A stretch of DNA of 64,000 nucleotides from Allobosea sp. 117 (GCF_000702305.1 NZ_JNLC01000017.1:62001-126000), one strand, 5' to 3'. Positions 20,064 through 30,131 are shown, counted from the first letter of the stretch. A program made the numbers and translations. Notes: generated by a model from the sequence alone, not told the origin.

Positions 20064-22376
20064 GTGGCGGGGGCGACCGATCCGAGCGGCGAAGGCGTGC
20101 CGGGTGCCCGATCGGGACCCCGGCGGGGCGGCTTCGCCCGCGCCCTCGTCATCGGCGCAGGCTCGGCCGCATGGTGGCCGAACCGCCGGCTCCTCGGGCG
20201 ATGGCCCGGGCTGGCGCAGGCGTCCGCCTGGCTGGGCGCCGCGCTCGCCACGGAAGTCGAGAATCGCCGGGCCTTTCTGTGGCTGCCCGTGGCCTTCGGG
20301 GCCGGGGTCGGCCTCTATTTTCTTGCCGATCGCGAGCCGTGGCTGCCGGCGGGGATGCTGGTGGCGGCTTTTTTTGGCACGCTCGCCTTCCTCGCGCGCC
20401 ATCGCGCCGGCGCCTTCTATCTGTTCGGCGCGCTGACCGCGGTCGCCGCCGGTTTCGGCATCTCGACGTTGCAGGTGGCGCGGCTGTCGCATCCGGTGCT
20501 GGCCGAGCCGGTGCGGGCGGCGAAGGTCTCCGGTTTCGTGGAGCGCGCGGAGATGCGGGCGAGTGGCGGGCGCGTCGTGCTGCTCGTCACCGCGCTGGAA
20601 CGCGCGGCCGAGCCGCCGCGCCGGGTGCGCGTGTCGGTCGGCGGCAATCGGCTGCCGGAGGTCGGCAGCCACGTCACGCTGCGCGCGACGCTGGGGCCGC
20701 CACCCGGGCCGGCCTATCCCGGCGGCTATGATTTCGGCCGCGACGCATGGTTCGACGGGATCGGCGCCACCGGCTTCGCGGTCGGGCGGGTCGAGATGAG
20801 CGCCGCGCCCGTGCCGGCGCCATGGTCGCTGCAGGTCCTCGCCTGGCTCGACGGCGTGCGCCGCGCCATGGGCGAGCGCATCCGCGCGGCGCTGCCGGAG
20901 GCGACCGGCGGCATCGCCGCCGCGCTGGTGACCGGCTCGCGGGACGCCGTGCCGGAAGCGATCGAGGAATCGATGCGCGTATGCGGCCTGTCGCATGTGT
21001 TGTCGATCTCCGGCCTGCACATGGCGCTGGTGGCGAGCACGCTGTTCTTCCTCGCCCGCGGGCTGATGGCGCTCGCGCCCGGTCTCGCGCTGCGCCATCC
21101 GATCAAGGCCTGGGCGAGCGTGCCCGCCATCCTGGGCGCGACGTTCTATCTGCTGCTGTCCGGCGCCGAGGTGGCGACGCAGCGCTCCTATGCGATGACG
21201 CTGATCGTGCTGGCCGGAATCGTGATCGGGCGGCCGGCCCTCACCCTGCGCACGCTCGCCATCGCCGCGCTGGCGGTGCTGGTGCTGTCGCCGGCGGCGC
21301 TGCTCGATCCCGGCACGCAGATGTCCTTCGCCGCCACCCTGGCGCTGGTCGCGGCGCATGAGGCGTTCGGCCGGCGCCTGCTCTCCGGCGGCGCCGAGGC
21401 CGGCTCGGTGCTGCAGGGCAGGGTGGCGCGCTACGTCGGCGCCGTGGTGCTGACCTCGCTCGCCGCCGGCCTTGCGACGGCACCCTATGCTGCCTTCCAT
21501 TTCCAGCGCCTGGCGCCGCTCAGCCTGGTGGCGAACCTCGCGGCGGCGCCGGTGGTGTCCTTCGTGGTAATGCCCTTCGGTTTGATCGGCGCGCTGCTGA
21601 TGCCGTTCGGCCTCGACCGTCCGGCCTGGTGGGCGATGGGGTGGGGCATCGACATGATGACCGCCATATCGGACGCCGTGGCGGCGATACCGGGCGCCGA
21701 TCGCGGCGTCGAGGCGTTCCCGGCCACGGCGCTGGTACTGATGTCGCTGGCGCTGGTCAGCCTCTGCCTGCTGAGGAGCCGGCTGGTCCATGCGGTGCCG
21801 GCGGTCCTGTTCGGCCTCGCCTTGCTCGGCGTCGGCGCGGCGCGGCTGCCGGACGCGTTCATCGACGCGCAGGGGCGGATGGTCGGCGCGCGGGGGGAGG
21901 ACGGGCATCTCGTGCTGATCGGCGATGCGGCTCCTGAGAAGCTCGCGGAACGCTTCGCCGCCGGGCAATGGCGGGCGGCGATCGGCGAGCGCGACGCGAC
22001 CTCCGTTTCGAGCGCGGGCCGGCGCTGCGATCCGCTCGGCTGCACGCTCACCGTCAATGGCCGGGTGGTGGCGTGGTCGGCCTCGCGCGATTCTCTCGCC
22101 GACGACTGCCGGCTCGCAGCGGCGGTGGTCACCCCATATGCGCCGCCACGCGACTGCAAGGCCCTGATAATCCGTACCGACCCGCAGCGGCCGAAAGGCG
22201 CCGCGGGTCTGGTCGTGCCGCGCGAGGGGCCGATCACGATCGTGCCGGCGCGCGATCCGGCACAGCAGCGCCCATGGCTGCCGGCTGTTACTCGGCAAGC
22301 CGAAGTCGTTCTCGATCCCGCTCCGGCCAGGCCCGACGAGGAGCCGGACGGGCAGATGCTGCCGGCGCCGCCCTGA
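20064..22376 (+). CDS. comEC: ComEC/Rec2-family DNA uptake channel protein
   Basis: Polytopic membrane protein of the ComEC/Rec2 competence family, thought to carry single-stranded DNA across the inner membrane. It has 770 residues from GTG 20064, which follows a GGGGCGAGAGCG stretch; the exact start is uncertain. Order: an N-terminal hydrophobic segment (about 70-130), a DUF4131/OB-like soluble part (about 145-260), then the competence domain with GLSHVLSISGLHMALVAS and many transmembrane helices (about 310-590). A C-terminal soluble tail with RRCDPLGCTLTVNGR follows. A full metallo-beta-lactamase domain is not evident, common in rhizobial homologues. Whether the organism is naturally competent cannot be inferred. 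Confidence 0.9.
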   Translation: MAGATDPSGEGVPGARSGPRRGGFARALVIGAGSAAWWPNRRLLGRWPGLAQASAWLGAALATEVENRRAFLWLPVAFGAGVGLYFLADREPWLPAGMLVAAFFGTLAFLARHRAGAFYLFGALTAVAAGFGISTLQVARLSHPVLAEPVRAAKVSGFVERAEMRASGGRVVLLVTALERAAEPPRRVRVSVGGNRLPEVGSHVTLRATLGPPPGPAYPGGYDFGRDAWFDGIGATGFAVGRVEMSAAPVPAPWSLQVLAWLDGVRRAMGERIRAALPEATGGIAAALVTGSRDAVPEAIEESMRVCGLSHVLSISGLHMALVASTLFFLARGLMALAPGLALRHPIKAWASVPAILGATFYLLLSGAEVATQRSYAMTLIVLAGIVIGRPALTLRTLAIAALAVLVLSPAALLDPGTQMSFAATLALVAAHEAFGRRLLSGGAEAGSVLQGRVARYVGAVVLTSLAAGLATAPYAAFHFQRLAPLSLVANLAAAPVVSFVVMPFGLIGALLMPFGLDRPAWWAMGWGIDMMTAISDAVAAIPGADRGVEAFPATALVLMSLALVSLCLLRSRLVHAVPAVLFGLALLGVGAARLPDAFIDAQGRMVGARGEDGHLVLIGDAAPEKLAERFAAGQWRAAIGERDATSVSSAGRRCDPLGCTLTVNGRVVAWSASRDSLADDCRLAAAVVTPYAPPRDCKALIIRTDPQRPKGAAGLVVPREGPITIVPARDPAQQRPWLPAVTRQAEVVLDPAPARPDEEPDGQMLPAPP

Positions 22377-22474
22377 TCTGCGGACCTCGTTTCCCTGCGA
22401 ACTTGTTTCCGGTCGATGCGGAGCCGCCTACCGAACGGGGCGATCGGCACGATGCAATGGACGGTCGGGCCGCT

Positions 22475-22518
22475 CAGTAGCCTCGGTACAGCCAGGGGTC
22501 AGTAGCGTCGGTACAGAC
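22475..22518. repeat. Imperfect 25-bp tandem duplication of the lexA 3' end
   Basis: The 19 bases from 22475 (CAGTAGCCTCGGTACAGCC) recur with two mismatches from 22500 (CAGTAGCGTCGGTACAGAC). The second copy encodes the last LexA residues and stop; the first lies just beyond the stop and would read LYRGY-stop on the - strand. A local slippage duplication is the simplest reading. Confidence 0.6.
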
Positions 22519-23197
22519 CGACCAGCCGGCCCTGGATGCGCACGCGGTCGGGGCCGAAAATGCGCGTCTCATAGGCCGGGTTGGCCGCCTCCAGCGCGAT
22601 CGAGGCGCCTTTCCGGCGCAGGCGCTTCAGCGTCGCCTCCTCGTCGTCGATCAGCGCGACGACGATCTCGCCGGTGTCGGCACTGTCGCATTTGCGGATC
22701 AGGGCGAGGTCGCCGTCGAGGATGCCGGCCTCGATCATCGAATCGCCGCGCACCTCGAGCGCGTAATGCTCGCCGGTGGAGAGCATGTCCGCCGGCATCG
22801 AGATGGTGTGGCTGCGCGACTGGATCGCCGAGATCGGCGTGCCGGCGGCGATGCGGCCCATCACCGGGATCGGCACCGAGCGGCTGCCGTCATCCTCGGG
22901 GGCGGGGGGGCGGACGCGACCGAGGCTGCCTTCGATGACGCTCGGGGCGAAGTTGCGGGCCTGCCGAATCGGCTGCTGCACGCTCTCCGGCAGCCGTACC
23001 ACCTCCAGCGCCCGGGCGCGGTTCGGCAGGCGGCGGATGAAGCCGCGCTCCTCGAGCGCCGTGATCAGCCGGTGGATGCCGGATTTGGAGCGCAGATCGA
23101 GCGCCTCCTTCATCTCCTCGAAGGAGGGAGGGACGCCGGTTTCCTTCAGCCGTTCATGGATGAAGCGCAGCAGCTCATGCTGTTTTCGGGTGAGCAT
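22499..23197 (-). CDS. lexA: LexA repressor, SOS regulator
   Basis: Self-cleaving repressor of the DNA-damage response. It has 232 residues from the ATG at 23197, with AGGACCTCC just upstream. The N-terminal winged helix starts [17 protein letters not shown], with the recognition region around [17 protein letters not shown]. The auto-cleavage Ala-Gly bond is in [10 protein letters not shown], the catalytic Ser in [13 protein letters not shown], and the Lys in EEATLKRL. A LexA box lies 66-80 bases upstream, so it is autoregulated. In related genomes lexA usually follows moeA; here a 3-kb segment lies between them. Confidence 0.96.
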   Translation of the reverse strand: MLTRKQHELLRFIHERLKETGVPPSFEEMKEALDLRSKSGIHRLITALEERGFIRRLPNRARALEVVRLPESVQQPIRQARNFAPSVIEGSLGRVRPPAPEDDGSRSVPIPVMGRIAAGTPISAIQSRSHTISMPADMLSTGEHYALEVRGDSMIEAGILDGDLALIRKCDSADTGEIVVALIDDEEATLKRLRRKGASIALEAANPAYETRIFGPDRVRIQGRLVGLYRRY

Positions 23198-23262
23198 GGA
23201 GGTCCTCGATCGATCCGGATGCGCAACCGGAAAGTGAAACAAATCACGAACAAACACTACCC

Positions 23263-23277
23263 GTTCCTTTTGTGTTC
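23263..23277. promoter_or_regulatory. Alphaproteobacterial LexA (SOS) box
   Basis: GTTCCTTTTGTGTTC is an exact GTTC-N7-GTTC direct repeat, the established alphaproteobacterial LexA operator, placed in the lexA/allophanate hydrolase divergent region. It supports lexA autoregulation; an effect on the divergent gene is possible but unproven. Confidence 0.85.
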
Positions 23278-23400
23278 CACAACGGTAAATATGACGCTAA
23301 CGCGGGACGGGGCCGGAACGTTGTATGCAATACGTTGCCACGTGCCTATGCTGACGGCATATTGTGCGTGGCAGCAACGGGCCGGGGGCAGCGCGTGACC

Positions 23401-25212
23401 ATGACTATTGCGGAGATCGTTGCGGCGCACCGTTCGGGCGAGCTCAATCCGGAGGCCACGATCGCTGCCTGTCTCGCGCGCATCGCGGCGCATGACGACG
23501 CGGCCGTGTTCACCGCGCTCAGCAGCGAGGAGATGCTGGCCTCGGCGCTCAGAGCCCTGTCCGGCGCCGAGGCGCGGCGCCTGCCGCTCTACGGCGTGCC
23601 CTTCGCGGTGAAGGACAATATCGACGTCGCCGGACTGCCGACCACCTGCGCCTGCCCGGACTTCGCCTATGTCGCCACCCGCGACGCTGCCAGCGTCGCG
23701 CGGCTGAAGCGGGCCGGTGCGGTCGTGATCGGCAAGACCAATCTCGACCAGTTCGCCACCGGCCTGGTCGGGCGCCGCTCGCCCTATGGCACGCCGCGCA
23801 ACCCGGTGCGGCCGGACCTCATCCCCGGCGGGTCGAGCTCGGGATCGGCAGTCGCGGTCTCAGCCGGGCTGGTGCCCTTCGCGCTCGGCACTGATACGGC
23901 GGGCTCCGGCCGCGTGCCGGCCGGGCTGAACAACATTGTCGGGCTCAAGCCGAGCTGCGGTCTCGTGTCCACCGCCGGCCTGGTGCCGGCCTGCCGCTCT
24001 CTCGACTGCATCTCGGTCTTCGCGCTCGACGTCGCCGACGCCTGGAGCGTGCTGCGGGCGATGGCGGGGGTCGATCCGTCGGACCCCTATTCGCGGCCGC
24101 TGCCGGTCGGCCAGCCGGGCGAATGCCCGCCCGCGCTGCGGCTCGGCATTCCGCGCGCCGGCGACCGGCCGAGTTTCGGCGATCGCCTGTCCGAGCCGGC
24201 GTTCCAGCGTTCGGTGGCGCGAGCGCGGGCGCTCGGGTCCGAGATCGTCGAGATCGACATGGCGCCGTTTTTCGAGGCGGCGCGCCTGCTCTATGAAGGC
24301 CCGTGGATCGCCGAGCGCTATGCCGCTGTCGGCCCATTCCTGGAGGCGCGGCCCGACGCCATCCATCCGGTCGTGCGGTCCATCATCGAGCGGGGCGCCA
24401 GCTTCAGCGCAGTGGAGGCGTTCCGCGGCCAATACCGGCTGGCGGAGCTGCGGGCGCAGGCGACGGAGACCCTCGCCGGGCTCGACGCGCTCATGGTGCC
24501 GACCCTGCCGACCGTCTATACGCCGGAGCAGATCGACGCCGATCCGGTGCGGCTGAACAGCAATCTCGGCGTCTACACCAATTTCGTGAACCTGCTCGAC
24601 ATGTGCGGGCTGGCGGTGCCCTCCGAGATGCGCCCGGACGGCGCACCGTGGGGTGTCACCTTCCTCGCGCCCGCCGGCCGCGACGCCCATCTCGCGGCGA
24701 TCGGCGCGGCCTTCCATGCGGCGACCGGCCTGCCGCTCGGCGCCACCGGTCGCGCGCAGCGGCCTCGCGGAGCCCCGGAGCGGCACGTCGGGGCGGGGCA
24801 GGTCGAGGTCGCGGTTTTCGGGGCGCACCTCGCCGGGCTGCCGCTGAACGGCGAACTCGTCGAAGGCGGCGGCGCCTTTCTGCGCGCGGCGCGCACCAGT
24901 GCGGACTACCGGATGTTCCTGCTGCCCGGCGGCCGCGTGGCGCGGCCCGGAGTGCTGCGGGTGGAGCCCGGCCGGGGAGCGCCGCTGGCCTGCGAGATCT
25001 GGTCGCTGCCGCTGGAGGCGTTCGGCCGTCTCGTCGCCAGGATCCTGCCGCCGCTCGGCATCGGCACGGTGGTGCTGGAGGACGGCAGCTCGGTGAAGGG
25101 TTTCCTCATGGAGGTGGCGGCGCTGCAGGGCATCCGCGACATCACCGTGCTCGGCGGCTGGCGCGCCTATCTCGCCGCCGAGGCCGCGCCCGTGGCGGTC
25201 GGCGTGGCCTGA
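23401..25212 (+). CDS. atzF: Allophanate hydrolase
   Basis: Hydrolyses allophanate to ammonia and CO2, the last step of urea amidolyase and cyanurate/biuret routes. It has 603 residues from ATG 23401 (GTG 23395 is an alternative). The amidase-signature domain (about 1-440) carries the Ser-cisSer-Lys triad: Lys71 in AVKDNIDVAG, the cis-Ser in IPGGSSSGSA (residues 145-146), and the nucleophile Ser169 in GTDTAGSGRVPA. The C-terminal domain (about 460-600) is the second domain typical of AtzF-type enzymes and looks intact. No urea carboxylase, AtzD or AtzE homologue lies nearby; a GntR regulator and a DUF3225 protein follow on the other strand. Confidence 0.93.
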   Translation: MTIAEIVAAHRSGELNPEATIAACLARIAAHDDAAVFTALSSEEMLASALRALSGAEARRLPLYGVPFAVKDNIDVAGLPTTCACPDFAYVATRDAASVARLKRAGAVVIGKTNLDQFATGLVGRRSPYGTPRNPVRPDLIPGGSSSGSAVAVSAGLVPFALGTDTAGSGRVPAGLNNIVGLKPSCGLVSTAGLVPACRSLDCISVFALDVADAWSVLRAMAGVDPSDPYSRPLPVGQPGECPPALRLGIPRAGDRPSFGDRLSEPAFQRSVARARALGSEIVEIDMAPFFEAARLLYEGPWIAERYAAVGPFLEARPDAIHPVVRSIIERGASFSAVEAFRGQYRLAELRAQATETLAGLDALMVPTLPTVYTPEQIDADPVRLNSNLGVYTNFVNLLDMCGLAVPSEMRPDGAPWGVTFLAPAGRDAHLAAIGAAFHAATGLPLGATGRAQRPRGAPERHVGAGQVEVAVFGAHLAGLPLNGELVEGGGAFLRAARTSADYRMFLLPGGRVARPGVLRVEPGRGAPLACEIWSLPLEAFGRLVARILPPLGIGTVVLEDGSSVKGFLMEVAALQGIRDITVLGGWRAYLAAEAAPVAVGVA

Positions 25213-25248
25213 CATCCGGATTCAGGAAAGCGCCGTAACGATCTGAAA

Positions 25249-25944
25249 TCAGATGGTTTGCGCGAACTGCTCATAGGCGTCGTGCACGATGGCGATATGG
25301 CTGCGCATGGCGTTCGCGGCGCCCTGCCGGTCGCCGCGCAGTATCGCGGTGACCACCAGATCGTGCTCGGTATGCGACAGGGCGAGGCGCCCCAGCGCAT
25401 GGAACTGGGCGCGGCGGAAGGGCGACAGGCGCACCCGCGTGCCGAGCGTGATCTCCTCGAGATAGTCGTTGTGGCTGCCGTCATAGATCGAGGTGTGGAA
25501 GGTCTCGTTGGCCTCGCGGTAGCCGACGAAGTCGCCCTGGCGCATCAGGTCGGCCATGTCGATGTGCAGGGCCTCGAGCCGTCGTCGCTCCGCAGGCGTC
25601 ATGTTGAGCGCCGACAGCCCGGCGCACAGCGCCTCCAGCTCGGCCATGACGTCGAACATGGCACGCAGCCGCTCGGCGCTCGGCCGCGCCACCACGGCGC
25701 CGCGATGCGGCCGGCTCTCGACGAGGCCGGAGGCCGTGAGCTCGCGGATGGCCTCGCGCACCGGCGTGCGCGAGACGCCGAAGCGGGCGGCGAGCGCGGT
25801 CTCGTCGAGCGTGGTGCCGGGCGCCAGCAGCCCGCGGGTGATCTCGTCGGCAATCTGGAAGCGCAGGCCCTCCGCGCGGGTCACGCGCCGCGCCTCGCCG
25901 GAGATTTCGGCGATCTGTACGACACTGGGCGGCGTGGAGGACAT
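25249..25944 (-). CDS. GntR family (FCD domain) transcriptional regulator
   Basis: DNA-binding regulator. An N-terminal winged helix (about residues 20-85, with FGVSRTPVREAIRELTASGLV, the GntR signature) is followed by an all-helical FCD effector domain (about 90-225), with Asp/His-type ligand positions in ANETFHTSIY and RSHIAIVHDAYEQF. The ATG at 25944 gives 231 residues; a TTG 27 codons upstream would extend it with a low-complexity segment, and neither has a clear ribosome binding site. It lies convergent with atzF and 116 bases downstream of the DUF3225 gene. It probably controls these genes (inference). The palindrome ATCTGAAATCAGAT overlaps its stop. Confidence 0.88.
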   Translation of the reverse strand: MSSTPPSVVQIAEISGEARRVTRAEGLRFQIADEITRGLLAPGTTLDETALAARFGVSRTPVREAIRELTASGLVESRPHRGAVVARPSAERLRAMFDVMAELEALCAGLSALNMTPAERRRLEALHIDMADLMRQGDFVGYREANETFHTSIYDGSHNDYLEEITLGTRVRLSPFRRAQFHALGRLALSHTEHDLVVTAILRGDRQGAANAMRSHIAIVHDAYEQFAQTI

Positions 25945-26060
25945 GGCGGCGGATTTCGGTCGCGGAACGGGCGGCGAGGGCTCGGATGTGGCGGGCGAGT
26001 CGCCCCCTGTCTCGGGCCCATGCAAACATAATGGCCGTGGTGAAGCCAGCGGCAGCGGCG

Positions 26061-26447
26061 CTATTTCGGCTCGGGAATGACGCTGACGTGGGCAGCGACC
26101 ACCTTCCAGCCCGCCTCGGTGCGCATCCAGGTCTGCATCTGGCGGCCGACCATGCCGGGCGAGGATTGCCGGCGGAATAGCGTCGAGGCGGTCGCCATGT
26201 CGCGGCCATAGGTGGTGATAACGGTGCGGTCGATGCTGCGCTCCAGCCCCACCGGCGAGCGGGCGGCGCGGAAGGCCATGATGGCGGCATAGCCGTAGAG
26301 ATTCTCGCCGCCGCCATAGCGCACCGTGTGCGGGCTGTCCCAGAACAGCGCGTCGAGCGTCGCGACGTCGTTGGAGACGAGCGCGCGCTCATATTGCGCG
26401 AAGGCGGCTTCGACCTCGGCGACGATTTCGGGAAGATTGATCTGCAT
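26061..26447 (-). CDS. hpxZ: DUF3225 protein, HpxZ/AtzH-like
   Basis: A 128-residue NTF2/SnoaL-like protein from the ATG at 26447 ([16 protein letters not shown]). Motifs typical of the AtzH-like family are [21 protein letters not shown] and [21 protein letters not shown]. Family members lie in purine-oxalurate (hpx) and cyanuric-acid (atz) operons beside an AtzE/HpxY amidase and an allophanate hydrolase. Its biochemical role is not settled to my knowledge. Here only the hydrolase and a GntR regulator accompany it, so the symbol is assigned by family and context only. Confidence 0.75.
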   Translation of the reverse strand: MQINLPEIVAEVEAAFAQYERALVSNDVATLDALFWDSPHTVRYGGGENLYGYAAIMAFRAARSPVGLERSIDRTVITTYGRDMATASTLFRRQSSPGMVGRQMQTWMRTEAGWKVVAAHVSVIPEPK

Positions 26448-26502
26448 CGGCCTGTTTCCTGCTGTGCCGCGCGCCATGCAGGGAACGGGCCGCGCCGCCG
26501 GC

Positions 26503-27747
26503 TCAGTCGACTAGCGGGATGATCTGGCAGGGCTCGCCCTTCACCGCCGCCAGGGCGTTCGGCGCGCGCACCAGCAGCGCGTCGGCTTTTGCCAGCACGC
26601 TCACCATCGAGGAATCCTGCACGGGAAGCGGGCGGACCAGCGGGCCGGCGGGGCCGTGGCCGATAATCTCGGCGCGCATGAAATCCATGCGGCGGTCATT
26701 GGCCTTCACGTCGGCCGCGAGTTCGGCGGGAGCCAGCGGCAGGCCGGCGGGCACGTCCTCGCCCTGCAGGCGGCGCAGCAGCGGCACCAGGAAGAGGAGC
26801 GCGCAGACATAGGCGGAGACCGGGTTGCCCGGCAGGCCGAGCACGCGCGTCGCCGCTCCCTGTCCGAACATCAGCGGCTTGCCCGGGCGCAGCGCGATCT
26901 TGTGCACGGCGAGGGTGACGCCTTCCTCCTTGAGCGCCGGGGCGACGAGGTCGTGGTCGCCGACCGAGGCGCCGCCGGTCGTCACCAGCAGGTCGAACCT
27001 TGCCTTGAGGGCGGCGCGCACGCCGGCGCGGGTGGCGTCGAGCCGATCCGGCAGCACGCCGAGATCGTGGACATCGGCTCCGGCGCCATAGGCCAGCGCG
27101 CCGACGCCGTAGATGTTCGACAGGATGACCTGGTGCGGGCCGGCGCCGGTGCCGGGGCGGGCGAGCTCGTCGCCGGTTGAGAGCACGCCGACCCGAGGTC
27201 GCCGCGCCACCTCGACCTCGGCGCAATCGGCGCCGGCGATCAGCATCAGGTCGCGGCCGGTGAGGCGGCGGCCGGCCTCCATGACGACGCTGCCGGCGGC
27301 GAAATCCCCACCCGCGCGCCGTACGTGCCGGCCGGGGGAGGATGCCTCCTGCATGGTGACGGCGTCACCCTCGCGCGTGGTGTCCTCCTGGATCACCACG
27401 GCGTCAGCGCCGCGCGGCAGCACGCCGCCGGTGAAGATGCGGGCGGTGGCGCCAGGCGGCAGTTCGCCATCGAAGGGACGGCCGGCGGCGGCCTCGCCGA
27501 TCAGGCGCAGTGTCGCCGGCACGGTGGCGACATCGGCGGCCCGGACCGCATAGCCGTCCATGGCGGAGACATCGGCGGCGGGATTGTCGCGGCGGGCGAC
27601 GACCGGCGCGGCGAGGACGCGGCCATAGGCGTCGGGCAGCGACACCCGCTCGGTGCTGAGGCGTCCGGCGCCTTCCAGCACGCGGGCGAGCGCTTCTTCG
27701 ACCGGCATCAGACCCGTCGATGGGGAAGCTGTGGACGCGGAATTCAT
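26503..27747 (-). CDS. moeA: Molybdopterin molybdenumtransferase
   Basis: Inserts molybdenum into molybdopterin-AMP. It has 414 residues. Landmarks are [12 protein letters not shown] (domain II/III), [26 protein letters not shown], the nucleotide-site segment [13 protein letters not shown], and PGKPLMFG with GLPGNPVSA. The start ATG at 27747 lies six bases after the moaC stop. It is the last gene of the trpG-trpD-trpC-moaC-moeA run. Confidence 0.95.
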   Translation of the reverse strand: MNSASTASPSTGLMPVEEALARVLEGAGRLSTERVSLPDAYGRVLAAPVVARRDNPAADVSAMDGYAVRAADVATVPATLRLIGEAAAGRPFDGELPPGATARIFTGGVLPRGADAVVIQEDTTREGDAVTMQEASSPGRHVRRAGGDFAAGSVVMEAGRRLTGRDLMLIAGADCAEVEVARRPRVGVLSTGDELARPGTGAGPHQVILSNIYGVGALAYGAGADVHDLGVLPDRLDATRAGVRAALKARFDLLVTTGGASVGDHDLVAPALKEEGVTLAVHKIALRPGKPLMFGQGAATRVLGLPGNPVSAYVCALLFLVPLLRRLQGEDVPAGLPLAPAELAADVKANDRRMDFMRAEIIGHGPAGPLVRPLPVQDSSMVSVLAKADALLVRAPNALAAVKGEPCQIIPLVD

Positions 27748-27753
27748 GGCACG

Positions 27754-28236
27754 TCAGTCCGCCTGCCAGTGGCCGGAGCGGCCGCCGTCCTTCTCGATCA
27801 GGCGGATCGCCTCGATGCGCATCCCGCGGTCGACCGCCTTCGCCATGTCGTAGACGGTGAGGCAGGCGACCGAGACGGCGGTGAGCGCCTCCATCTCGAC
27901 CCCGGTCTGGCCGGTGGTGCGCACGCTGGCGCGCACCACGAGGCCAGGCAGGGCGTCGTCGGGCTCGATCTCGACGGCGACCTTCGAGAGCAACAGCGCA
28001 TGGCAGAGCGGGATCAGCTCATGGGTGCGCTTCGCCGCCATGATGCCGGCGAGCCGTGCGGTGCCGATCACGTCGCCCTTCCTGGCGTTGCCGGCGCGGA
28101 TGAGGTCGAGCGTCTCCCGCCGCATCGCGACGCGGCCTTCGGCGACGGCCAGGCGGTCGGTGACAGCCTTGTCGCCGACATCGACCATGTTGGCTGCGCC
28201 GGTGGCGTCGAGATGGGTGAGGGCGCCTTCGCCCAT
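27754..28236 (-). CDS. moaC: Cyclic pyranopterin monophosphate synthase accessory protein MoaC
   Basis: Second enzyme of molybdenum cofactor synthesis. It has 160 residues, normal length. [34 protein letters not shown] and [11 protein letters not shown] contain the conserved Lys/His active-site residues; [20 protein letters not shown] and the C-terminal [12 protein letters not shown] complete the family pattern. It abuts trpC with two bases between stop and start, so they are almost certainly co-transcribed. Confidence 0.97.
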   Translation of the reverse strand: MGEGALTHLDATGAANMVDVGDKAVTDRLAVAEGRVAMRRETLDLIRAGNARKGDVIGTARLAGIMAAKRTHELIPLCHALLLSKVAVEIEPDDALPGLVVRASVRTTGQTGVEMEALTAVSVACLTVYDMAKAVDRGMRIEAIRLIEKDGGRSGHWQAD

Positions 28237-28238
28237 GG

Positions 28239-29072
28239 TCAGCCCGCCGCAGTCTTGCGCGCGGGCTGCGCCGCCAGCGCCGGGGGCGCCAGCAGGGCGC
28301 GGGTGGCGCTCGCGACATCCGCCTGCCGCATCAGGCTCTCGCCGACGAGGATGGTGCGGATGCCGACGCCGGCGAGACGGGCCACGTCGTCCGGCGTGAA
28401 GATGCCGCTCTCGCCGACCATCACGCGGTCGGCGGGAATGCGCTTTGCCAGCCGTTCGGAGGTTTCCAGCGACACCTCGAAGGTGCGCAGGTTGCGGTTG
28501 TTGATGCCGACGAGCCGTGCTGGCAGGGCCAGCGCCCGGTCGAGCTCGACCTCGTCATGCACCTCGACCAGCACGTCCATGCCGAGCGCATGCGCGGTCT
28601 CGACCAGTTCGCGGGCGACCGCGTCGTCCACCGCCGCCATGATGACGAGGATGCAGTCGGCGCCCCAGGCGCGCGCCTCATAGACCTGATAGGCCTCGTA
28701 CATGAAGTCCTTGCGCAAAGCGGGCAGGGCGCAGGCGGCGCGGGCGGTCTTGAGATAGTCCGGTGCGCCCTGGAAGGACGGGCCGTCGGTCAGCACCGAG
28801 AGACAGGCCGCGCCGCCCGCCTCATAGGCGCGGGCCAGCGCCGGCGGATCGAAATCCGGGCGGATCAGCCCCTTGGACGGGCTCGCCTTCTTGATCTCGG
28901 CGATGAGCGCGGTGCGCCCGGCGGCGATGCGGGCCTCGATCGCCCTGAGGAAGCCGCGCGGCGGGGAGGCGGCCTCCGCCTCGGCGCGCAGGCTCGCGAG
29001 CGGCCGCGCCGCCTTGGCGGCGGCGATCTCCTCGCGCTTATAGGCGCCGATGCGCTCCAGAATGTCCGCCAT
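28239..29072 (-). CDS. trpC: Indole-3-glycerol phosphate synthase
   Basis: Fourth step of tryptophan synthesis, a TIM-barrel enzyme. It has 277 residues. The start is [20 protein letters not shown]; the catalytic Lys is in [12 protein letters not shown], and [33 protein letters not shown] and [11 protein letters not shown] are conserved barrel loops. It is not fused to trpF, as usual in alphaproteobacteria. It follows trpD after 27 bases. Confidence 0.97.
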   Translation of the reverse strand: MADILERIGAYKREEIAAAKAARPLASLRAEAEAASPPRGFLRAIEARIAAGRTALIAEIKKASPSKGLIRPDFDPPALARAYEAGGAACLSVLTDGPSFQGAPDYLKTARAACALPALRKDFMYEAYQVYEARAWGADCILVIMAAVDDAVARELVETAHALGMDVLVEVHDEVELDRALALPARLVGINNRNLRTFEVSLETSERLAKRIPADRVMVGESGIFTPDDVARLAGVGIRTILVGESLMRQADVASATRALLAPPALAAQPARKTAAG

Positions 29073-29099
29073 GGGGCCTCCTCGCGCTCTAGTGTGGGC

Positions 29100-30113
29100 T
29101 CAGGCGTTGGAGACGGCAACCAGCCGCTCCAGCGCGGCCTCGGCATGGCCGCCGGAAAGGCTGGTGCGGGCGAGCGCGAGGCCGGCGGCGATATCGCCCG
29201 CCTTGCCGGCGACGACCAGCGCCGCGGCGGCGTTCAGCAGTGCCACGTCGGCATAGGCGCTCGGCTGGCCGGCGAGCACGGCGCGCAGCGCCATGGCGTT
29301 GGCGACGCCGTCACCACCCTTCAGCGCGTCGGGGTTGGCGCGGGCTAGGCCGAATTCCTCCGGGGTAATCTCGAAGGTCCGCACCTTGCCGTCCTTCAGC
29401 TCCGCCACATAGGTCGGGCCGGTGGTGGTGATCTCGTCGAGGCCGTCCGAGCCGTGCACGACGAAGGCATGGACCGAGCCCAGCGTGCGCAGCACCTCGG
29501 CGAGCGGCTCCACCCAGCTCTTGGCGAAGACGCCGACCATCTGCCGGGTGACCCCGGCGGGGTTCGACAGCGGGCCGATGAGGTTGAAGATGGTGCGGGT
29601 GCCCAACTCCACCCGGGTCGGGCCGACATGCTTCATCGCCGGGTGGTGCGCGGGCGCGAACATGAAGCCGATGCCGGCGTCGGTGATGCAGCGGGCGATC
29701 TCCTCCGGCGTCAGGTCGATCTTCACGCCGAGCGCCATCAGCACATCGGCGGCGCCGGACTTGGAGGAGAGGGCGCGGTTGCCGTGCTTGGCGACCGGCA
29801 CGCCGGCGCCGGCGACGATGAAGGAGGCGCAGGTCGAGATGTTGTAGGAACCGGAGGCGTCGCCGCCAGTGCCCACCACGTCGACCGCGCCGGCCGGCGC
29901 CTTCACGGGCAGCATCTTGGCGCGCATGGTGGCGACCGCGCCGGCGATCTCGTCGACCGTCTCGCCGCGCACGCGCAGCCCCATCAGCAGCGCGCCGATC
30001 TGCGAGGGGGTGGCCTCGCCCGACATCATCACGTCGAAAGCATAGACCGCCTCATCCCGGGTCAGCGCCGTGCCGGTGGCGACCTTGCCGATAAGCGCCT
30101 TCAGGTTTTCCAT
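29100..30113 (-). CDS. trpD: Anthranilate phosphoribosyltransferase
   Basis: Second committed step of tryptophan synthesis. It has 337 residues. The start is [22 protein letters not shown]. The PRPP-binding [14 protein letters not shown] lies near residue 80, [19 protein letters not shown] follows, and [11 protein letters not shown] is the anthranilate-side motif. It sits 18 bases after trpG. Confidence 0.97.
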   Translation of the reverse strand: MENLKALIGKVATGTALTRDEAVYAFDVMMSGEATPSQIGALLMGLRVRGETVDEIAGAVATMRAKMLPVKAPAGAVDVVGTGGDASGSYNISTCASFIVAGAGVPVAKHGNRALSSKSGAADVLMALGVKIDLTPEEIARCITDAGIGFMFAPAHHPAMKHVGPTRVELGTRTIFNLIGPLSNPAGVTRQMVGVFAKSWVEPLAEVLRTLGSVHAFVVHGSDGLDEITTTGPTYVAELKDGKVRTFEITPEEFGLARANPDALKGGDGVANAMALRAVLAGQPSAYADVALLNAAAALVVAGKAGDIAAGLALARTSLSGGHAEAALERLVAVSNA

Positions 30114-30131
30114 GTAGTTACCTGTTTTTCT

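Noticed and set aside
19536-22298. 920-codon open frame on the - strand opposite comEC
   Set aside because: Composition is Arg/Gln/His-rich shadow sequence; comEC on the + strand has clear motifs, and the frame's end simply runs out of frame into gltX.
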